Shown here one piece after another: positions 54,615 through 64,000 of a stretch of 64,000 nucleotides of DNA. The stretch lies in the NCBI RefSeq assembly GCF_003385775.1, contig NZ_QRDP01000004.1, positions 1,978,957 to 2,042,956 on the forward strand, given 5' to 3'. The notes under the pieces are model-generated. The model made no database searches. It was not told where the DNA came from and was given only the letters and a program-made list of their open reading frames with translations. Position 1 is the first letter of the stretch. Each line of letters starts with the position of its first letter. The translations under genes and the position numbers were made by a program. The stretch comes from Parasphingopyxis lamellibrachiae. GTDB lineage: Bacteria; Pseudomonadota; Alphaproteobacteria; Sphingomonadales; Sphingomonadaceae.

Positions 54615-55040
54615 TTACCGGCGGCCCATGCGGGCGACTACAGTGACAAAGAAGGCGGTCGACCAGCCGAGCAGGATCACGCCGTTCACGCCCTCGATCG
54701 CGGCGACCATCTGCCAGGCGGTGAGAAAGCCCTCATCGTCATAGCCGATCGTCGAATAGGTGATGGTGGAAAAATAGACGGCTTCGGGAAGGTTGGGCAG
54801 CGCGCCGAGCCAGAGATAGAGAAAGCCATAGGCCCAGATCTCCACACCATGCACCAGGAACAGGCCGAGGACGAGCATCAGGGTAACGGCCATGCCGCGC
54901 GGCGACATCGGGTGGATGTTGGCGCTCGCCTCCTCCTTCGCCTCAAGCCTGAGCAGGCGGGACAGCACGAACAGGCCGACGCCGTGGATGAGGACGGTCA
55001 GCACGACCATGAGGGTAGAAACGATAAGCGAGGCCAGCAT
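54615..55040 (-). CDS. Two-helix potassium channel-like protein with altered filter
   Basis: This is a 141-residue protein with a helix-pore-helix (Ion_trans_2) fold and hydrophobic segments near residues 5-28, 50-78 and 115-138. The filter-like segment is FSTITYSTIGYDDEG, so canonical TxGYG is TIGYD here. The Asp in place of the second Gly may alter selectivity or impair conduction. GGAGAAGG precedes the ATG. Confidence 0.7.
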   Translation of the reverse strand: MLASLIVSTLMVVLTVLIHGVGLFVLSRLLRLEAKEEASANIHPMSPRGMAVTLMLVLGLFLVHGVEIWAYGFLYLWLGALPNLPEAVYFSTITYSTIGYDDEGFLTAWQMVAAIEGVNGVILLGWSTAFFVTVVARMGRR

Positions 55041-55104
55041 GCCGCCTTCTCCCGGCGCGGGGCGGAGCCGTCAAGACCTCACGAAAAAGGGCGCGGGGTA
55101 TCGC

Positions 55105-55512
55105 TCAGGCATCGATCATCGCCTTCAGCCGCTCGGCCTGCCGCCGCCATGCGGCTCCGCCGTCTGCACTCTCGCTCGCGGCCTCGAGCAGCGCGTCGAC
55201 CGTCATGTCGATCCAGGCCGTCCACTGGGCCATCGGGATGGCGCCGTAATTGCGGTGCAGGTCGACGAAATTGACGATCGTGGTGTTCACCCACCAGGCG
55301 CCTTCGGCCAGCCCGAACAGGGCCTCCAGCGTTTCATTGACCATGCGGCCCGCGGCCGCCTCGACATGGGGAAAGAGCGCGCGAGTTTCGGGAAATTCGG
55401 CAAAGAACCGGTCGAAAATGATCGGGACGATATCGACGCCCGCCTCGCCCGCCCGCTCCATAACGGCCATCATGGCGGGTGAATCGTCTATTGTTGCGCT
55501 GTCTGTCATCAT
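55105..55512 (-). CDS. Globin-like haem protein
   Basis: This is a 135-residue single-domain globin with helices matching bacterial haemoglobins: AGVDIVPIIFDRFFAEFPETRALFPH and DLHRNYGAIPMAQWTAW. The His in LHRNYG may be the proximal haem ligand. Either of two adjacent Met codons may be the start. A role in NO or oxygen handling is inferred from the family. Confidence 0.7.
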   Translation of the reverse strand: MMTDSATIDDSPAMMAVMERAGEAGVDIVPIIFDRFFAEFPETRALFPHVEAAAGRMVNETLEALFGLAEGAWWVNTTIVNFVDLHRNYGAIPMAQWTAWIDMTVDALLEAASESADGGAAWRRQAERLKAMIDA

Positions 55513-55551
55513 GCAATTCAACCCTATTGCGGAGCGGGGCGCAAGGGGCGC

Positions 55552-55998
55552 CTAGTCGAAGCTGAAACCCGCCGCCTTGGCTTCCTCGATCACCTCGGCA
55601 CCGGTCTTTTTCACACTGTCCTCGGCGAAACTGTAATAGGCAGGCTTCTCGTCGATGAATATCTGTTCGTGCAGGGTCACCGCGCCGGGATCGTCGAACA
55701 GCCCGGCCGGGAAGGAATAGTTTGATGCCGGCGTGAAACAGTAGAAGAGATTGGAACCGCATTTTCCGCAAAATCCGCGCTCGGCCCAGTCGGACGAGGC
55801 ATAGCGCACAATATGTTCCTCGCCGGTGAAGCGCACATCCGCGCCGCACTGTATGCCGAGAAAGGCGCCGCCGCCCCAGCGCCGGCACATCTCGCAATGG
55901 CATGCCTCGACATGGGGCCGCTGGGGCACGCCCGTCATGGTTACCGCGCCGCACAGGCAGCGGCCGCTTATTTCGCCGGATGTCTTTGCCTCATTCAT
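55552..55998 (-). CDS. GFA family (glutathione-dependent formaldehyde-activating-like) protein
   Basis: This is a 148-residue zinc-binding protein. The Cys motifs CLCGAVTM, CHCEMCRRW and CGKCGSNLFY are all present. Family members include Gfa, which binds the formaldehyde-glutathione adduct, but most are uncharacterised. ATG 55998 with AGGAAGTG upstream is preferred over GTG 56004. Confidence 0.88.
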   Translation of the reverse strand: MNEAKTSGEISGRCLCGAVTMTGVPQRPHVEACHCEMCRRWGGGAFLGIQCGADVRFTGEEHIVRYASSDWAERGFCGKCGSNLFYCFTPASNYSFPAGLFDDPGAVTLHEQIFIDEKPAYYSFAEDSVKKTGAEVIEEAKAAGFSFD

Positions 55999-56187
55999 CT
56001 GCACTTCCTCGTCATGCTCGCCCTTCCCGCCAGATATCGCCCGCGGCGTTCATGTCGGTCAACTGACAATCTGGCCCTTTTGCAGCCCGGCATCGAACGT
56101 TGGTCGAAAGACGGCTCGACAGGCCGGGTGAAGCGGTCCGAAAAGCAGCCATCGCCTCCCCGGCAATCAACAAAAGGCCCCGGTCTC

Positions 56188-56712
56188 ATGAAATTCCTTT
56201 CCACCGCCCCGATCGCGCTCGCTCTCGCCCTGCTCGCCGCGCCGACCGCGCCGCTGTTCGCGCAGGAGCAGCCAAGCTTTGCGGAAATGAGCGCAGCCAC
56301 ACAAACTATAACCCAGGCCTATTTCGACGCCTATATCGCGCGCGACTGGGATAGGCTGGAGCCGCTGCTTGCCGATGCCGGCACCTTTCGCGACGTAACC
56401 GCAGACCCCGTTTTCGGAGGCGCCGGCGCGGAAGGTAAAGCGGCGATGATGACGTTGTTCCGGGAAGGCTATGCCGGGATCACGCGGATGTCGCTGCGCC
56501 CCCTGCGGACATTCCATTCCGGGCAGCATTCGGTTTTCGAAGGCGAGCTCGACTGGACGCTCCGGCTCGATGACGGCCGCGAGGTAGCAAGCGTCATGCC
56601 CTTCATCACCATCCTGCGCGTCGAGGACGGCCTTGTCGTCTCGCACCGGGATTTCGCCGATTATGCGCCGTTCATTGCGGCTCTCCGCGCATCGCGTGAG
56701 GCCACCGAATAG
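56188..56712 (+). CDS. Secreted NTF2/SnoaL-like protein
   Basis: This is a 174-residue protein with a signal peptide (ending PLFAQ) and an NTF2-like fold: ITQAYFDAYIARDWDRLEPLLADAGTFRD and VMPFITILRVEDGLVVSHRDFADY. It is likely periplasmic. Such folds bind small molecules or act as isomerases; the ligand is unknown. The start was placed where the signal peptide begins, well inside a longer frame. Confidence 0.72.
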   Translation: MKFLSTAPIALALALLAAPTAPLFAQEQPSFAEMSAATQTITQAYFDAYIARDWDRLEPLLADAGTFRDVTADPVFGGAGAEGKAAMMTLFREGYAGITRMSLRPLRTFHSGQHSVFEGELDWTLRLDDGREVASVMPFITILRVEDGLVVSHRDFADYAPFIAALRASREATE

Positions 56713-56736
56713 GCCTGCCGGAAAGGGTGCTGCACC

Positions 56737-57051
56737 CTAGCGCTTTTTCACAAATTCCGTCTTCAGCACCAGGCCCTTGATTGCATCGGTGCGGCAATCG
56801 ATCTCTTCGGGGTTTGCGGTCAGCCGGATCGTCTTCACGACGGTTCCGCGTTTCAGCGTCTGGCCCGCCCCCTTCACTTTCAGATCCTTGATCAGCGTCA
56901 CGCTATCGCCGTCTTCCAACCGGTTCCCGACCGCATCGCGCACTTCGGGGGCCGCATTCGCCGCCGCGCTCTTTTCGGCCGTCTCTTCCGGGCTGATCCA
57001 TTCGCCGCTGGCCTCATCATAGACATAGGCCCCGTCGTCCGTATCGGCCAC
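56737..57051 (-). CDS. PhnA-like protein lacking the zinc ribbon
   Basis: This is a 104-residue protein starting at GTG 57051. The second half is the PhnA/YjdM-type SH3-like domain (DAVGNRLEDGDSVTLIKDLKVKGAGQTLKRGTVVK, LVLKTEFVKK). The N-terminus, where PhnA proteins carry a CxxC zinc ribbon, has no Cys (VYDEASGEWISPEE). Despite its name, the family is not firmly linked to phosphonate use. Confidence 0.8.
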   Translation of the reverse strand: MADTDDGAYVYDEASGEWISPEETAEKSAAANAAPEVRDAVGNRLEDGDSVTLIKDLKVKGAGQTLKRGTVVKTIRLTANPEEIDCRTDAIKGLVLKTEFVKKR

Positions 57052-57054
57052 GAC

Positions 57055-57192
57055 TCAGCCCTTCTTCTGCATATGTTCGAGGCCCGAAACGACACCCGGC
57101 TTGGTGGAGGGGTTCGACATATTGTTCTTTTTCTTTTTTTCCGCTTTGGGTTTGCGGGCTTCCTTGGTGGATTTCTTCTGGCCTTTGGCCAT
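57055..57192 (-). CDS. 45-residue Lys-rich small protein
   Basis: This is a short gene starting at ATG 57192 with AAGGAACGCG before it. The product is strongly basic (KGQKKSTKEARKPKAEKKKK), then NNMSNPSTKPGVVSGLEHMQKKG. It ends three bases before the PhnA-like gene starts. Similar Lys-rich micro-proteins occur in sphingomonads as far as I recall. Nucleic-acid or ribosome association is possible. Confidence 0.55.
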   Translation of the reverse strand: MAKGQKKSTKEARKPKAEKKKKNNMSNPSTKPGVVSGLEHMQKKG

Positions 57193-57274
57193 GGCGCGTT
57201 CCTTCATACGGGCGGGATGCCCGTCGGCCGGATGCTAGGCGTATCGTCTGCAAAATGCGCGCGCTATCTGCGCC

Positions 57275-58825
57275 CTAGAAAATTCCCGGTGAGTTGATCT
57301 GGGCCGGATTGGGCCGGGCGGGCATCAGCATGGAGCGGCGGAGGGGATCGGGACTCGCAGCATGCGGCGCAACCGCGCCGGTCTGCGCACTGCTCCCCGC
57401 GCTCGCACCGGCAATAGGCTGGCAGCTTCGCCCGGCGAGAAAATCGAGCGCCCGGGCCACCGAATTCTCGCGCGGATCGCCAAGCGGAAAGGCAATATCG
57501 TCCCCCGCCGCGCAGCTCGCTTCGACACTGGCGGACAGGCCGCCAAAATAATCGGCATTGCTCTGCGAATTCTGTGTGGCGAAGGCAACGATGCGCAGCC
57601 GGTCGTCACACTGCTCCCGGTCCTCCGCAATCTGGCCGACAGGCTTGCCGAAGGTGTTGCTTCCGATAAGCGCAAGATCGGGGCCCAGAAAGGGAATGAA
57701 GGCGTTGATGACCAGTTCGCTCGCCGAGGCCGTAGCCCCTGTCCCGATAAAGGCGATCCGCATCGGCGCAACAGACTGGGACTTGGCCGAGATCCGTTTT
57801 ACCTCGTTGAACTGCGCTTTGCTTGCCCGGAAACTGAGCCGGGAGAAAACGGAATTGACCCGGTTGCGGCCCAGCAGATCGCCCATCAGTTCCGCCGTGC
57901 TGACGAGTCCGCCGCCATTATAGCGGAAATCGATGATGAACTCGGTAATCCCGCGCGACTTGAAATCGTTGAAGGCAGCCGTGAGCGCAGGATCTGCCGT
58001 ACTGATAAAGGTCCGCAGGTTCAGATAGCCGATTTCGCGCCCGCCATCGGCGATGACCTGTGCGCCATAGCGGGAGGACACAGGCTCAAGATCGTAATCG
58101 GCCTTCGTGACGGAAATCGTGCGCGTGCCGTTGGTGGCATCGGTTATGCGCAAGGTCCGCCGTACCCCGGCCGATGACGGGCCGAGCGCTACCGTGAGCC
58201 CCGCCTGCCCGTCTTCCGCAACGATCTGGCTGATGGTGCGCAGGTCGGCGCTGCTCGTGCCGATAGCGAGAATCTCCGTCCCCCGGTCGATTCCCGCCGC
58301 CAGGGCGGGCGCCCCCTCGAAGGCTTCGGAAACGAACAGGCGCTGGTTGGCGCTGTCGACTGCGAGCCGAATGCCGAAACCGGCATTGGCACCCTGCTGG
58401 AAAAAGGCATTTTCCGCGGCAATGGACGTCAGATAGGTGAAGAAGCGGTCGCGCCCCTGCGCCCGCGCGGTGGCGGTCAGATTGTCGATATAGGCGCTGA
58501 CGGTGGCAAAGCCGGTGGGGCTGCGATTGGCGGGCAGCGTTTCGGGAAACAGATACCATTCATCGATCTGGGCTTCGGCCCATTGCTGGCGGGCGCTGAC
58601 GGAACAGGCGCTGCTGGCCGGGGGAGGAGGCGGCGGTGCATTTGCCATGGGCGGGTTGCTCGCGCCTCCGCCACCCCCGCTGCCGCCCCCGCCGCATGCC
58701 GCGAGCAGCGCCAATACGCTCAATGCTGCGCCGAACCTGCCCGCTTTCCTGATCGCCTCGCCCTTTCTTCGCCTGCGCCCCGATCGAAAACGGAGCCGGT
58801 TGCAACCTGTTTGAACCGCACGCAT
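57275..58825 (-). CDS. S41 (C-terminal processing) peptidase lipoprotein
   Basis: This is a 516-residue lipoprotein with an N-terminal basic region, the lipobox LLAAC (about residue 44), and a Gly/Pro/Ala-rich linker. A PDZ-like segment (FGIRLAVDSANQRLFVSEAFEGAPALAAGIDRGTEILAI) follows. The catalytic region is FIDFRYNGGG-like (IIDFRYNGGGLVSTAELM), TASASELV (Ser) and TFGKPVGQ (Lys). S41 enzymes cleave unstructured C-termini in the periplasm. The first ATG gives a long n-region, so the true start may be further inside. Confidence 0.85.
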   Translation of the reverse strand: MRAVQTGCNRLRFRSGRRRRKGEAIRKAGRFGAALSVLALLAACGGGGSGGGGGASNPPMANAPPPPPPASSACSVSARQQWAEAQIDEWYLFPETLPANRSPTGFATVSAYIDNLTATARAQGRDRFFTYLTSIAAENAFFQQGANAGFGIRLAVDSANQRLFVSEAFEGAPALAAGIDRGTEILAIGTSSADLRTISQIVAEDGQAGLTVALGPSSAGVRRTLRITDATNGTRTISVTKADYDLEPVSSRYGAQVIADGGREIGYLNLRTFISTADPALTAAFNDFKSRGITEFIIDFRYNGGGLVSTAELMGDLLGRNRVNSVFSRLSFRASKAQFNEVKRISAKSQSVAPMRIAFIGTGATASASELVINAFIPFLGPDLALIGSNTFGKPVGQIAEDREQCDDRLRIVAFATQNSQSNADYFGGLSASVEASCAAGDDIAFPLGDPRENSVARALDFLAGRSCQPIAGASAGSSAQTGAVAPHAASPDPLRRSMLMPARPNPAQINSPGIF

Positions 58826-58932
58826 CCGGCGCGCAAGACGCTAGCGGGAAGCAATGGACATCCCGGTTCCATTTCATGGGTGTCTCGCCGCAAAAGCTGC
58901 GCTAGGGACGGCGCGAAACACAGGAGATGATG

Positions 58933-60231
<1,299 letters not shown>

Positions 60232-60245
60232 ACCGGACAGGGAGC

Positions 60246-60731
60246 ATGCAACGGATATCTCTCGCCTATGATATCGCTGCGGATATCGACCTCTTCTGCC
60301 GAAGCTTCTGGGATGAGGATTTCGTCCTCGCCAAGTTCCGGGCGCTGGGCGCTCGCGCCGTCACCCTCTCCATCGGCCCGGGCACCGATGGAGAGCAGAT
60401 CGTGACCAGCGAGCGCGAAGTACCGATGGATGCGCCGCCGATGCTGCAGGCGGTGATCGGCGAATGGAGCAAGGTGCATCAGGTGGAAAGCTGGAGCGGG
60501 GAAGCCGGCGGTCCCTATCGCTGCGATATCGAAGTCCGGCCCGAAGGGCTCCCGGCCTCGGCCAGGGGCGAGATCATCGTCGAAGCGAACGGCGATGGCT
60601 GTACGCTGCGCTGCGAAACAGATGCTATCTGCACCGTCCCGATGGTCGGCAGGATGGCGGAAAAATTCATGGCCGCCGATATCGGGAAGCGGCTGGACGC
60701 CGAAGTCGCCCATATCGCGGCGAGCCTGTGA
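60246..60731 (+). CDS. DUF2505 family protein
   Basis: This is a 161-residue soluble protein of START-like fold, family DUF2505: FDxA-type opening RISLAYDIAADIDLFCRSFWDEDFVLAKFRALG, then MVGRMAEKFMAADIGKRLDAEVAHI at the end. GGGAGC lies before the ATG. It is 14 nt after the sulfhydrylase gene. Function is unknown. Confidence 0.75.
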   Translation: MQRISLAYDIAADIDLFCRSFWDEDFVLAKFRALGARAVTLSIGPGTDGEQIVTSEREVPMDAPPMLQAVIGEWSKVHQVESWSGEAGGPYRCDIEVRPEGLPASARGEIIVEANGDGCTLRCETDAICTVPMVGRMAEKFMAADIGKRLDAEVAHIAASL

Positions 60732-60800
60732 CCGGAAACCCTTCCGGACATATCTTGACAGAAATCAATGTTGCCGCCGCGCTGGCCCGCCACTGATATA

Positions 60801-60825
60801 CCTGTCGGAGTGTGTTTCCGACAGG
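60801..60825. promoter_or_regulatory. Inverted-repeat operator before the monooxygenase gene
   Basis: CCTGTCGGA (60801-60809) and TCCGACAGG (60817-60825) form a perfect 9-bp inverted repeat with a 7-nt centre, ending 16 nt before the start codon. TTGACA at 60755 may be an upstream promoter element. A TetR-type site is a reasonable reading; it could also be an mRNA hairpin. Confidence 0.6.
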
Positions 60826-60841
60826 CAGGGAGAGCAGCGGC

Positions 60842-62350
60842 ATGACTGATACGCGAACGAGAACAGACAATACCGGCGCCGGACAGGCGGCCGAACATTT
60901 CGATGTTCTCATTGTCGGCGCGGGCATATCGGGCGTCGGCGGTGCCTATCACCTTGCCACCCAGTGCCCGGACAAAAGCTATGTCGTTCTCGAGGCTCAG
61001 GAAAGTTTCGGCGGCACCTGGATCACCCATACATATCCTGGCATCCGCTCCGACAGCGACCTCTATACGTTCGGCTATCGCTTCAAGCCCTGGGTCGGCG
61101 CACCGATCGCCTCGGCCGAGGAGATACTCGGCTATATGAACGAAGTGATCGAGGAGAATGATCTGGGGCCCCGGATCCGCTACGGCCACAGGATCAGCAC
61201 GGCACGCTGGTCGAGCGAGGACAAGCTCTGGACGCTGGAAGCCGTGCGCGCCGATACCGGAGAAACCGTTCGTTTCACCACCAATTTCCTGTGGATGTGC
61301 CAGGGCTATTACCGGCACGAACAGGGCTATACTCCCGAATGGGAAGGAATGGAGAGCTTTGCCGGCGAGATCGTCCATCCGCAAACCTGGCCGGAAGACC
61401 TTGCCTATAAGGGCAAGAAGGTCGTCGTCATCGGGTCCGGGGCGACAGCGGCGACGCTGGTTCCGGCGATCGCCGCGGATTGCGAGCATATCACGCTGCT
61501 CCAGCGCTCCCCGACATATTTCATTCCCGGCCGCAATGAGAATGAACTGGCCGATACGCTGCGCCAACTCGACATTCGGGAAGACTGGATCCACGAGATC
61601 GTCCGCAGGAAAGTGCTGTTCGACCAGCGCGAACTGACCCGGCGCGCGGTGGAAGAGCCGGAAGCGGTGAAGCAGGAACTGCTGGCCGGCGTGAAGGAGT
61701 TTCTCGGCGAGGATTTCGATATCGCCAGACATTTCACGCCCCGGTACCGGCCCTGGCAGCAGCGCATTGCCTTCGTTCCGGACGGCGACCTGTTTCAGGG
61801 CATCGCCGCGGGCAAGGCCAGCGTCGTCACCGATGAGATCGAGCGCTTCACCGAGAAGGGCATCCTGCTCAAATCAGGCGAAACGCTGGAAGCGGATATC
61901 ATCATCACCGCGACCGGGTTCAATCTCAACGTGCTGGGCGACATCGCCTTCATCATCGATGACGAGCCGCTCGTTTTTTCCGACACCGTCACCTATCGCG
62001 GCATGATGTTTACCGGTGTGCCCAACATGGTGTGGGTGTTCGGCTATTTCCGGGCAAGCTGGACCTTGCGGGCCGATCTGGTCAGCGATTTCGTCTGCCG
62101 GTTGCTCAGGCATATGGAAGAGAAGGGCGCGCAGAGCGTTACCCCCGCGCTACGGCCCGAAGATGCCGACATGCCGCTGCTCGACTGGCTCGATCCGGAC
62201 AATTTCAACCCCGGCTATATGATGCGCGGCATGCACCTGCTGCCCAAGCGCGGCGACAAGCCGGAATGGCAGCATAACCAGGATTACTGGACGGAGAAGG
62301 ACGAACTGCCCGAGATCGATCTGGACGATCCGGCGTTCCGCTATGCATAG
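60842..62350 (+). CDS. Flavin-containing (Baeyer-Villiger-type) monooxygenase
   Basis: This is a 502-residue FAD- and NADPH-dependent monooxygenase. The first Rossmann motif is LIVGAGISGVGG, the second is VVVIGSGATAATLV. The BVMO fingerprint FxGxxxHxxxWP is present as FAGEIVHPQTWP, followed by a second NADPH motif region. It is similar to EtaA/AlmA-type enzymes that oxidise ketones or hydrocarbons. The inverted repeat upstream suggests repressor control. Confidence 0.9.
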   Translation: MTDTRTRTDNTGAGQAAEHFDVLIVGAGISGVGGAYHLATQCPDKSYVVLEAQESFGGTWITHTYPGIRSDSDLYTFGYRFKPWVGAPIASAEEILGYMNEVIEENDLGPRIRYGHRISTARWSSEDKLWTLEAVRADTGETVRFTTNFLWMCQGYYRHEQGYTPEWEGMESFAGEIVHPQTWPEDLAYKGKKVVVIGSGATAATLVPAIAADCEHITLLQRSPTYFIPGRNENELADTLRQLDIREDWIHEIVRRKVLFDQRELTRRAVEEPEAVKQELLAGVKEFLGEDFDIARHFTPRYRPWQQRIAFVPDGDLFQGIAAGKASVVTDEIERFTEKGILLKSGETLEADIIITATGFNLNVLGDIAFIIDDEPLVFSDTVTYRGMMFTGVPNMVWVFGYFRASWTLRADLVSDFVCRLLRHMEEKGAQSVTPALRPEDADMPLLDWLDPDNFNPGYMMRGMHLLPKRGDKPEWQHNQDYWTEKDELPEIDLDDPAFRYA

Positions 62351-62362
62351 CGGGCGGCGCGG

Positions 62363-62956
62363 CTAGCTGTTGCCCGTCCGCTTGCCGAGCATGTCGCGGT
62401 AAAATGCGAAGGCCGGGGCCATATCGGCGTCATAATCGCCAGTCGGCACGATAACCGGACCGACCCCGGCCCGACGGCGCTTATAGTCCATAAAGCCGCA
62501 GACGATCGGCACGCCCGCGCCATGGGCGATCCGATAAAAGCCGGTACGCCATTCCTGCGCCGTTTTCATGCCGCGCGTGCCTTCCGGTGCGACGGTGAGG
62601 ACAAACTCCGTCCGCCGCGCGAACTCGTCGATCATCTGCTGGACCATATCGCGCTTGATACCGCGCTGGACGGGCACACCGCCAACCTGCCGCATGAATT
62701 TGCCCATCGGCCATTTGAACAGCGAATCCTTGGCCATGAAATGCGTATCGAGCCCCAGTTCATGGGTCAGCCCGACATAGTTGGGAAAATCCCAATTGCT
62801 CGTATGCGGCGCAGCAATAATGACGAAACGGCGCTCTGCGGGCGGAGTGCCGATGGCGGTGAATTTGTGGCAGCGATAGATGAAATGGAGAATGCCCAGA
62901 ACAAAGCGGGCGAGGAGGCCCATCGGCCGTGCGTCAGGGCGATCCGTTGCATCCAT
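62363..62956 (-). CDS. 1-acyl-sn-glycerol-3-phosphate acyltransferase family protein
   Basis: This is a 197-residue membrane-associated acyltransferase. The HX4D motif is HTSNWD, and the second conserved motif is PEGTRG. It probably acylates lysophosphatidate or a related lipid. ATG 62956 is chosen; the frame extends 27 codons with no family match. It is convergent with the monooxygenase gene. Confidence 0.86.
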   Translation of the reverse strand: MDATDRPDARPMGLLARFVLGILHFIYRCHKFTAIGTPPAERRFVIIAAPHTSNWDFPNYVGLTHELGLDTHFMAKDSLFKWPMGKFMRQVGGVPVQRGIKRDMVQQMIDEFARRTEFVLTVAPEGTRGMKTAQEWRTGFYRIAHGAGVPIVCGFMDYKRRRAGVGPVIVPTGDYDADMAPAFAFYRDMLGKRTGNS

Positions 62957-63073
62957 AACAACAGGCTCTGCACGAAAGCATGCCGATAGCCAATGGCCTT
63001 GCCCATGGCAGACAGTCCCGCGCATTCCTGCTAGCAAATGGCGGAGGCAGACAACGACCCCGGGGAGAGCGAT

Positions 63074-63535
63074 ATGCGAAACATGCTGGCGGCAACACTT
63101 GCAGCCATGGCGGCCCCGATTTCCACACCCGCCCCCGCGCAGGAAGTGACCGATCCCGATATGGAGGTCGACTCAATCGCACTGGTACCCGGCGAGGGCG
63201 TCGTGTTCGGTTTTGGCGAAGGCTATTCGCACCAGCTGCTGCTCGTCCGCCATCGCGGCGAAGAGGCGCTGGCGACGCCGCTCGCACCCGGCGAGGTCCG
63301 CGCCGTCCTCTACACCGATGCCGGTGAAACCTGGCTTGAAATGGAGAACGGCACAGGCGAGACCCTGTACTTCGATGCACTGGCGGACCGCAACGGCAAT
63401 GGCGGCTTCGGTTCGGTGCCCTCCAGCGCCGTGCCGGTGGGCGAGCGGATCATCGCCGGGCGCTGGGCCTTCGAGATCGCAAGCCTGGTGATCGGAGAAT
63501 TCTCCTATGGACCGCACGGAGATCACAACCATTAG
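63074..63535 (+). CDS. Hypothetical secreted protein
   Basis: This is a 153-residue protein with a signal peptide (MRNMLAATLAAMAAPISTPAPAQ) and a beta-rich domain. It is rich in Gly and acidic residues and ends SYGPHGDHNH. GGGGAGAG precedes ATG 63074. No family is recognised. Confidence 0.65.
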   Translation: MRNMLAATLAAMAAPISTPAPAQEVTDPDMEVDSIALVPGEGVVFGFGEGYSHQLLLVRHRGEEALATPLAPGEVRAVLYTDAGETWLEMENGTGETLYFDALADRNGNGGFGSVPSSAVPVGERIIAGRWAFEIASLVIGEFSYGPHGDHNH

Positions 63536-63562
63536 CGGCGTGGCGCCGATAACGGGGCGCCG

Positions 63563-64000
63563 ATGCTGAGCGCGACCCTTGCCGCCTTTCTCGGAACGGC
63601 GCTGCTGATCGAACTGACCCCGGGGCCGAACATGGCCTATCTCGCCCTGGTGTCCGCCGTTGAGGGACGGCGCGCCGGGTTGGCCACGACGATCGGCATT
63701 GCTCTGGGACTGGCGATCGTCGGCCTTGCCGCCGCATTCGGCCTGGCCGCGCTGCTCTCCGCTTCGCCACTAGCTTTTGCAGCGCTGCGCTGGGGCGGCG
63801 CACTTTACCTGTTATGGCTCGCTTTCGAAGCCTGGACAGGTGCCGGCGAAGTCTCCCCCAGCCGCGCCAACCACCGCAAAAATGCTGCGCAGCATTTTCG
63901 CCGCGGACTGACCGTGAACCTGCTCAACCCAAAGGCCGCCCTCTTTTTCGTCGCGATCCTGCCAGGCTTTACCGAGGCCGCCCGCCCGCTCATTCCGCAG
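63563..64000 (+). CDS. LysE family transporter (partial at window end)
   Basis: This frame runs from ATG 63563 to the window end without a stop. The first 146 residues have the LysE/RhtB pattern TPGPNMAYLALVSAVEGRRAGLATTIGIALGL, hydrophobic helices and RGLTVNLLNPKAALFFVAILPGF. LysE proteins export amino acids or related molecules. Confidence 0.9.
   Translation, partial: MLSATLAAFLGTALLIELTPGPNMAYLALVSAVEGRRAGLATTIGIALGLAIVGLAAAFGLAALLSASPLAFAALRWGGALYLLWLAFEAWTGAGEVSPSRANHRKNAAQHFRRGLTVNLLNPKAALFFVAILPGFTEAARPLIPQ

Noticed and set aside
58826-58932. Possible SAM riboswitch before the sulfhydrylase gene
   Set aside because: I looked for SAM-I, SAM-II and SAH-type conserved elements and found no convincing match.

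Overview
The window is dense, GC-rich bacterial chromosome (mostly about 60-65% GC). It reads as Sphingomonadales (Alphaproteobacteria). The evidence is a crtY-crtI-crtB/crtZ carotenoid cluster, an alphaproteobacterial SspB, a TIGR02186-type membrane protein, a Suv3-like helicase followed by an S4 protein and a 7Fe ferredoxin close to carD, and numerous TonB/beta-barrel, lipoprotein and DUF2807-type genes. The genus cannot be fixed from sequence alone. I found no tRNA, rRNA, CRISPR array or intact transposase.

Layout. 1-5.7 kb: a His/Met-rich outer-membrane protein, an MscS channel, fumC and sspB with a low-GC TPR-like gene wedged between them, and a DUF2306 membrane protein. 5.8-10.6 kb: an AraC regulator, then hisB-hisH-hisA-hisF and hisE, with two different repeat elements in the intergenic gaps and a tiny PEP-CTERM-like protein before hisE. 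10.6-13.5 kb: two tandem DUF2807 lipoproteins and nhaA. 13.7-16.1 kb: an NfrB-like glycosyltransferase and a partner beta-barrel. 16.2-24.5 kb: a TSUP exporter, a TIGR02186 protein, a HerA-like ATPase, an M23 peptidase, the Suv3-like helicase and an S4 protein.

24.6-28.5 kb: fdxA and carD flank a three-gene minus-strand cassette. It encodes a 60-residue Cys-containing peptide, a radical SAM/SPASM enzyme with an N-terminal PqqD-like segment, and a Het-C-like protein. This looks like an undescribed RiPP-type peptide-modification locus and is the most interesting object here. 28.5-33.1 kb: an SDR, etfBA behind a clean palindromic operator, and sucC. 33.1-37.8 kb: carotenoid genes. 37.9-42.9 kb: a cobalamin riboswitch, a BtuB-like receptor, a small membrane protein, a BtuF-like protein without a signal peptide, a fatty-acid-hydroxylase-fold protein and a DUF2141 protein.

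42.9-48.2 kb: dinB, a LysR regulator divergent from a PNPOx/VOC pair, a lipoprotein with a decayed duplicate, and a TIR-domain protein. 48.3-51.2 kb: a TPP riboswitch in front of a small membrane protein and thiC. 51.2-53.3 kb: an AT-rich island with a PIN-like nuclease, then a putative DNA-binding protein. 53.3-64 kb: TSUP and ion-channel proteins, a globin, a GFA protein, an NTF2-like protein, a PhnA-like protein, an S41 peptidase lipoprotein, an O-acetylhomoserine sulfhydrylase-type enzyme, a Baeyer-Villiger-type monooxygenase, an acyltransferase and the start of a LysE transporter. All functional calls come from reading translations and recalling families; no searches were run.
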